A program made the translations under genes and the position numbers. A stretch of 38,409 nucleotides of DNA from CAYLMM01 sp964646035 (lineage in GTDB: Bacteria > Krumholzibacteriota > Krumholzibacteriia > LZORAL124-64-63): positions 1 through 38,409 of the forward strand of contig CAZYDJ010000010.1 of NCBI GenBank assembly GCA_964646035.1. Reading direction: 5' to 3'. How positions within the stretch are numbered: the stretch's first letter is position 1; every line of letters starts with the position of its first letter. A model generated the notes under the pieces. It had not been told where the DNA came from, did not search any database, and worked only from the letters and a program-made list of their open reading frames with translations. Below, one piece after another: positions 34,666 to 38,409 of this stretch.

Positions 34666-36303
34666 ATGACCCAGCACACCATAGATCTGATTACCGACGG
34701 CAACCCGGCGACGATCGACAAGCGGCAGGAGCCGCAGCACGATCAAGCTGGAGGCGAGGATTTCGATCGCCAACGCCTCGAGCAACTCGAAGCCAGGGTT
34801 CGCCAGCTCGAAGCCGAGAAACTGCGGTTGGAACGGGAGCGGCTGGAAGTCCAGACGATGAGCGAGGAGTTGGCCGGATGTCTCGACGGGGATGTCCAGA
34901 GCGCTCTCGAACATCGTTATCGCGGCAAGCAGCTCCACCTGGAGTTGTTGCGGGACGGCCGGGTCGTATCGGTCGACGAGGTTTTGCCGGAGTCGGTTCT
35001 GGATCTGGCCGAGCTTACCTTCTGGCGCCACGCGCTGGCCCAGGCCACCGGCCTGCAGACCCTGTTCTACCTGCGTGACGAGGACGGGCTCCGCGCCGCG
35101 GGCAACAGCCCGGCGCAACTGCCTTCCCTTTATCGTTGCACCAAGGTCTGCCGGGATTCCGTCGATCATGCCGTCGCCAAGCTTCCGGCCATCAGCGAAC
35201 CGGTGGGCCTGACCTGCTCCGGATGCGGCGGCAGGGTCTGGGCGGTGCCCGTGCAGCTGGCGCATGCCGGCGCGCAGGGGATGATCGGCATCCTGGTCGG
35301 GCACTCTCTCGACGAACCTATTGAGCCCCAGCGGCGGATGGTCGAGTTACTGGCGCATATGGCCGGTCGCTACGCTTCCGACGAATACGCCCAGCAGCTG
35401 AACATGGCGTTGGAGATGAAAGTCGCCACCCTGGTCCGCAACTACACCGACACCCTGCTTCGTTCCACCGAGGAAACCCGCGAGGCCCTGATCCTGCAGG
35501 AACGCACGGCCAGGGATCTGGCCCGGGCGAAGGAGGATCTGGAAGCGGCGCTGGGCGAGGCCCAGAGCGCTCGCGGGGACGCGGAGCGGGCCAATCAGAC
35601 CAAGAGCATGTTCCTGGCCTCCATGTCGCATGAGATCCGCACTCCGTTGACCTGCGTGATCGGATTCGCCGACCTGCTCACCCTGCCGTCGGTGACGGCC
35701 GCAGAGGCCCGGGACTTCGCCGGTTCGATCAAGGAGAGCGGACAGGTGCTGCTCTCGCTGATCAACAACGTGTTGGATCTTTCGAAGATCGAGGCCGGCA
35801 GGTTGGATCTGGAACGGATACCGTTCAGTTTCCGGGATCTTTCCGAGGAGACCGCGGCCGTGTTCAGCCCCTCCGCGAAGGAGAAGGGGGTGAGCCTCGA
35901 GGTCCAGATCGCGGACGATGTGTCCGAGGAACAGCTCGGCGATCCTACCCGGGTGCGCCAGATCCTGATGAACCTGGTGGGCAACAGCCTGAAGTTCACC
36001 GATGAGGGCAAGGTCGAGATAAGATGCCGCTCGGCGTCCGGCGGCATGCTGGAGATCAAGGTCTCGGACAGCGGCAGGGGCATTGCCGCCGACCGTCTCG
36101 ACAGCATCTTCGACGCCTTCAGCCAGGCCGAGAGAGGCACCACCCGCACCCACGGCGGCACCGGATTGGGGCTGGATATCAGCCGCAAGCTGGTGTTGGC
36201 GATGGGAGGGAACATCGGGGTCGAGAGTCGCGAAGGTGAGGGCACCTGCTTCACGTTCCGCATACCCGAAGCGCTTGCAGCGCTCGAGCAGGAACCTTCG
36301 TAG
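34666..36303 (+). CDS. Cytosolic sensor histidine kinase with PocR-like sensor region
   Basis: 545 residues from ATG 34666 (GGGGAA just upstream); GTG 34627 is an alternative. No membrane span. Residues ~34-70 form a coiled coil. Residues ~110-225 resemble a PocR-type ligand-binding domain (FWRHALAQATGLQTLFYL, YRCTKVCRD with Cys158/Cys162, LTCSGCGGRVWAVPVQL with Cys184/Cys187). The four cysteines could bind metal or sense redox. A second coiled coil (~250-310) leads to HisKA with phospho-His322 (SMSHEIRTPLT) and HATPase (NLVGNSLKFT, DSGRGIA, GGTGLGLDIS). There is no receiver domain at the end. No dedicated response regulator gene lies next to it, so partners may be the CheY-like receivers elsewhere in the window or genes outside it. 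Confidence 0.87.
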   Translation: MTQHTIDLITDGNPATIDKRQEPQHDQAGGEDFDRQRLEQLEARVRQLEAEKLRLERERLEVQTMSEELAGCLDGDVQSALEHRYRGKQLHLELLRDGRVVSVDEVLPESVLDLAELTFWRHALAQATGLQTLFYLRDEDGLRAAGNSPAQLPSLYRCTKVCRDSVDHAVAKLPAISEPVGLTCSGCGGRVWAVPVQLAHAGAQGMIGILVGHSLDEPIEPQRRMVELLAHMAGRYASDEYAQQLNMALEMKVATLVRNYTDTLLRSTEETREALILQERTARDLARAKEDLEAALGEAQSARGDAERANQTKSMFLASMSHEIRTPLTCVIGFADLLTLPSVTAAEARDFAGSIKESGQVLLSLINNVLDLSKIEAGRLDLERIPFSFRDLSEETAAVFSPSAKEKGVSLEVQIADDVSEEQLGDPTRVRQILMNLVGNSLKFTDEGKVEIRCRSASGGMLEIKVSDSGRGIAADRLDSIFDAFSQAERGTTRTHGGTGLGLDISRKLVLAMGGNIGVESREGEGTCFTFRIPEALAALEQEPS

Positions 36304-36333
36304 TCTCGAGACCCCGCATGCCTCGCCCGCATA

Positions 36334-36370
36334 CGGGCCCCCGGTCGGAATTAGTCGACTGCGGGGCCCG
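36334..36370. other. Strong two-step hairpin upstream of the flavin reductase gene
   Basis: An 8-bp GC stem, CGGGCCCC (36334-36341) with GGGGCCCG (36363-36370), encloses an inner GTCG/CGAC stem (36344-36347 and 36356-36359). It lies 31 bases after the kinase stop and is followed by TTCC, not a T run. It may be an imperfect terminator of the kinase gene or a leader structure. Confidence 0.5.
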
Positions 36371-36420
36371 TTCCAGCTAGATTCTCCGGTGACCCGTCAC
36401 TCGACATCGCCGGAGGTATC

Positions 36421-36897
36421 ATGAGCGCAACACCCTCGCCCCACGACGCGGCTCTCAAGCTGATCAATTCACCTGTAGCCATCATCGGAGTCGCGGCTCA
36501 GGACCGGCGCGGCGGCCTGACCGCCGCTTGGCTGGTCCGGGTCTCCCTGGATCCGCCGATGCTGCTGGTATCGGTCGGCCATGAACGTCATACCCACGGA
36601 CTGATGGCCGCGGCGGCCGAGTTCACGGTTTCGTTGCCCGGCGAGGATCAGGTCGATGTCGCCCGCCTTTTCGGCCTCCACTCCCAGCGCGATCGCGACA
36701 AATGGGCCGAGACGGATCATGTGCTGCTCGGGCAGGGAGTTCCGGCCCTGGCGGTCTGCTCCGCCCGGTTCCTCTGTCGTTCGGCCGGCCGCTTCACCAC
36801 CGGGGATCATGATTGTTTCCTGGGTGAAATCACTTTTTCAGAAGTTGTCGACGGCCCCCCGGCGCTGCCTCTGCGTGGCGAGGATTACCGCCCCTGA
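36421..36897 (+). CDS. Flavin reductase-like protein (FMN-binding split barrel)
   Basis: 158 residues from ATG 36421 with GGAGG upstream. The pattern VAIIGVAAQDRRGGLTAAWLVRVSLDPPMLLVSVG, EFTVSLPGEDQVDVARLFG and HDCFLGEITFSEVVDG is that of the flavin reductase-like domain that binds FMN. In these proteins the bound flavin is reduced by NAD(P)H or by a partner protein. At 158 residues it is a short single-domain form. Substrate is unknown. The gene is preceded by the hairpin at 36334-36370 and followed by a 121-bp gap before the cupin gene. Confidence 0.85.
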   Translation: MSATPSPHDAALKLINSPVAIIGVAAQDRRGGLTAAWLVRVSLDPPMLLVSVGHERHTHGLMAAAAEFTVSLPGEDQVDVARLFGLHSQRDRDKWAETDHVLLGQGVPALAVCSARFLCRSAGRFTTGDHDCFLGEITFSEVVDGPPALPLRGEDYRP

Positions 36898-36939
36898 CAT
36901 CGCTGATGATCGGTTTAGAGGTGATTCGGCCGGGAGACC

Positions 36940-36967
36940 TTGCCATGGCGGGGGCTTGAGGTAGTCT
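36940..36967 (+). promoter_or_regulatory. Candidate promoter for the cupin gene
   Basis: TTGCCA at 36940-36945 (5 of 6 to TTGACA) and TAGTCT at 36962-36967, spacer 16; start near 36974, 45 bases before the ATG at 37019. Prediction only. Confidence 0.38.
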
Positions 36968-37018
36968 GTGTGAAAGAGTCTATCGACCCTCTCGACCCAG
37001 TCCCGAGGAGGGCCCTGC

Positions 37019-37378
37019 ATGGCAATTGAAAGATCCGAACTCCGCTCGACAATCTGGCCGCAAGAAATCCTCAGCCTGCCTCAGGTAGAAATTCCCATCG
37101 CCGGTGCGCTGGGTTTCACTCTGCAGAACGATGAGAAGCAGATCCTGTTCATGATGTTCCCCGAAGGGGTGAGCGTGCCCGACCACAATCACGCTTCACA
37201 GAGGGGATTCGTGGTTGCGGGCGAGATGACGCTGGAGGTCGAGGGCCAAACCGAATACTTCCTGCCGGGGGATTCCTACGTTATTCCCGCAGGCACCACC
37301 CATCGCACCTATTTCAGCAAGGACACTTTCATCGTCGACATGGGCGATGCGCCGGATCGGTACCCGGTCGTTCGCTGA
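37019..37378 (+). CDS. Small single-domain cupin protein
   Basis: 119 residues from ATG 37019 with GAGGAGG upstream. One cupin barrel: motif 1 EGVSVPDHNHASQRGFVVAGE has His56 and His58, and motif 2 GDSYVIPAGTTHRTYF has His95. The usual Glu of motif 1 is replaced by Gln61 (HASQRG). Three His ligands suffice for a metal site, so binding of Fe, Mn or Zn is possible. Small cupins of this size range from sugar isomerase-like to regulatory or quercetinase-like proteins; the function cannot be told. It has its own candidate promoter and is convergent with the M16 peptidase gene 20 bases downstream. Confidence 0.83.
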   Translation: MAIERSELRSTIWPQEILSLPQVEIPIAGALGFTLQNDEKQILFMMFPEGVSVPDHNHASQRGFVVAGEMTLEVEGQTEYFLPGDSYVIPAGTTHRTYFSKDTFIVDMGDAPDRYPVVR

Positions 37379-37398
37379 AATTCGGCGCTGATCCGTTC

Positions 37399-38409
37399 TC
37401 AGTCAGTGGGGTCGTCGTTCAGCGGCGGCCCCACTGTCACTTCATGGCGGCCGCCGGCGCCGAACAGCAGGGCGGCGGTATCCCTCACCTGATCCGGTGT
37501 GACGGCCCGCAGATCCTCCAGGTGATGCGCGGTGTCGTTCGGCCCCCGCCCATAGACCAGATCCTGGGCGCAGGCGCCGACCCGGGCCGCACCCGACTGG
37601 CGTGAGATGAGGTAGTTGCCGATCAGACGCGCCCGGGCCCGCTCGAACTCCGCGGCCGGGGCGGCGGTCTCGGCCATCGCCAGCAACTCCACGGCCATCG
37701 CTTCGCCGGCTTCCTTCTCCTGCTCCGGATCGGTCATTACGTATCCCACCAGCATCCCGGTTCCGAATCCGACCGCGGTCTGCAGCCCGCTGGCGTAGCA
37801 AAGCGATCGCCGGTTGCGCAGGCTTTCGAAGAGGCGGCCGCTCTGGCCGTTGAGCAGGCTTCTGAGCAGGGCCAGCTCGGGCCGCAGATGGTTCGGGCTT
37901 TCCGGCCCCGGCCATGCCATCAGCACCGTACTCTGGCGAATCTGACGGGACAACCGCAGCCGCACGATGCCTTCCGGCCCCGGCACCGGCTTCATATCCG
38001 GCATGGCGGGGGCGGGGGCGTCCGGGAGTTGCGCCACCAGATCAGCGCAGAGCGGGGCCAGGGTTTCGAGGTCGATGTCGCCGGAGGCGGCGATCAGGAT
38101 GTTGTCCGTCGCCCAGGCCGAGCGGTGGTATTGCTCCAGATCGGCGCGGACGATTCCGGGCAGGGACTTCTCGGTGCCGGCCAGGGGATGGCCGTAGGGA
38201 TGATTTCCGTAGACCGCCTCGCGCAAGGCGCGGGCGGCGCATTGGAAGGGGTCATCGGCCAGCGATTGCAACTCGTCGACGGCGAATAGGCGCTCCTTCT
38301 CCAACTCCTGCGGAGCGAAATCGGGATTTCCGGCCACGCCGGCCATGCGCTCCACCGGCCGGGGCAGATGACGGGTCAGCCCGGTGAGGTAGCGGCCGGT
38401 ATGATCGCG
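37399..38409 (-). CDS. M16 family zinc peptidase, C-terminal part (start beyond the right edge)
   Basis: 336 codons visible; the frame is open through base 38409, and the GTG at 38355 is internal, not a start. Features of M16 (processing peptidase/PqqL-like) proteins are present: ELEKERLFAVDELQSLADDP (the downstream Glu that completes the HxxEH site), YGNHPYGHPLAGTEKSL, HRSAWATDNILIAASGDID, then the second M16 domain with SLLNGQSGRLFESLRNRRSLCYAS and ARARLIGNYLISRQSG. The HxxEH zinc motif itself would lie upstream, outside the window. Single-chain M16 proteins like this act on peptides in the periplasm or cytoplasm; a signal peptide cannot be checked here. Confidence 0.92.
   Translation of the reverse strand, partial: RDHTGRYLTGLTRHLPRPVERMAGVAGNPDFAPQELEKERLFAVDELQSLADDPFQCAARALREAVYGNHPYGHPLAGTEKSLPGIVRADLEQYHRSAWATDNILIAASGDIDLETLAPLCADLVAQLPDAPAPAMPDMKPVPGPEGIVRLRLSRQIRQSTVLMAWPGPESPNHLRPELALLRSLLNGQSGRLFESLRNRRSLCYASGLQTAVGFGTGMLVGYVMTDPEQEKEAGEAMAVELLAMAETAAPAAEFERARARLIGNYLISRQSGAARVGACAQDLVYGRGPNDTAHHLEDLRAVTPDQVRDTAALLFGAGGRHEVTVGPPLNDDPTD

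Overview
The window is a GC-rich, densely coding bacterial contig. It contains one run of 52 N at 633-684, which suggests a draft or metagenomic scaffold. Several features point to a diderm, motile bacterium with ferredoxin-based metabolism: signal peptides on exported TPR-type proteins, a full chemotaxis set with CheD and CheX, a four-subunit pyruvate:ferredoxin oxidoreductase, and frequent TTG/GTG starts with overlapping stop/start codons. The DUF4159 + DUF4175-like + TPR module is of a kind I associate with uncultivated FCB-like or delta-proteobacteria-like lineages. No rRNA is present, so I do not name a phylum. I see no tRNA, CRISPR array, insertion sequence or prophage.

Layout. (1) 1-7634, envelope module: the end of a histidine kinase, a DUF4159 protein broken by the N gap, a 1172-aa membrane/coiled-coil DUF4175-like protein, an exported TPR protein and an exported glutamine-amidotransferase-like protein. 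A CPBP membrane protease gene (7631-8431) converges on it. (2) 8511-11906, housekeeping operon: HAD hydrolase, NAD(P)HX repair enzyme and TsaD. (3) 11961-16529, a signalling operon behind a textbook sigma-54 promoter: receiver-GGDEF variant, CheY-like receiver, a GAF-kinase-GAF-HD-GYP sensor kinase and a second CheY-like receiver. Both c-di-GMP domains have altered key residues. (4) 16601-19896: priA and, converging on it, aroB. (5) 20048-23246: porCDAB with a strong terminator. (6) 23339-32050: mcp-cheA-cheW-cheR-cheD-HDOD-cheY-cheX-cheB, behind a sigma-28-type promoter. A second convergent unit, cheY2-cheX2 (32098-32978), has its own very good sigma-28-type promoter. (7) 33466-36303: ACT-domain protein, small P-loop NTPase and a cytosolic hybrid-free histidine kinase with a PocR-like sensor region. 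(8) 36421-38409: flavin reductase-like protein, small cupin and the C-terminal part of an M16 peptidase.

How the parts fit. The chemotaxis block would form one complete adaptation system: a zinc-binding-domain receptor, a kinase with two phosphotransfer domains, CheR/CheD/CheB modification enzymes, and CheX phosphatases acting on separate CheY receivers. The odd component is CheB. Its receiver has Glu where the phosphorylated Asp should be and Gly in the acidic pair, yet its esterase triad is intact, so methylesterase control is probably not by ordinary CheA phosphorylation. The sigma-54 operon looks like a separate multi-receiver pathway in which c-di-GMP domains may have been turned into binding or scaffold modules. 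These two systems and the unexplained DUF4159/DUF4175/TPR/amidotransferase-like module are the parts most worth following up.
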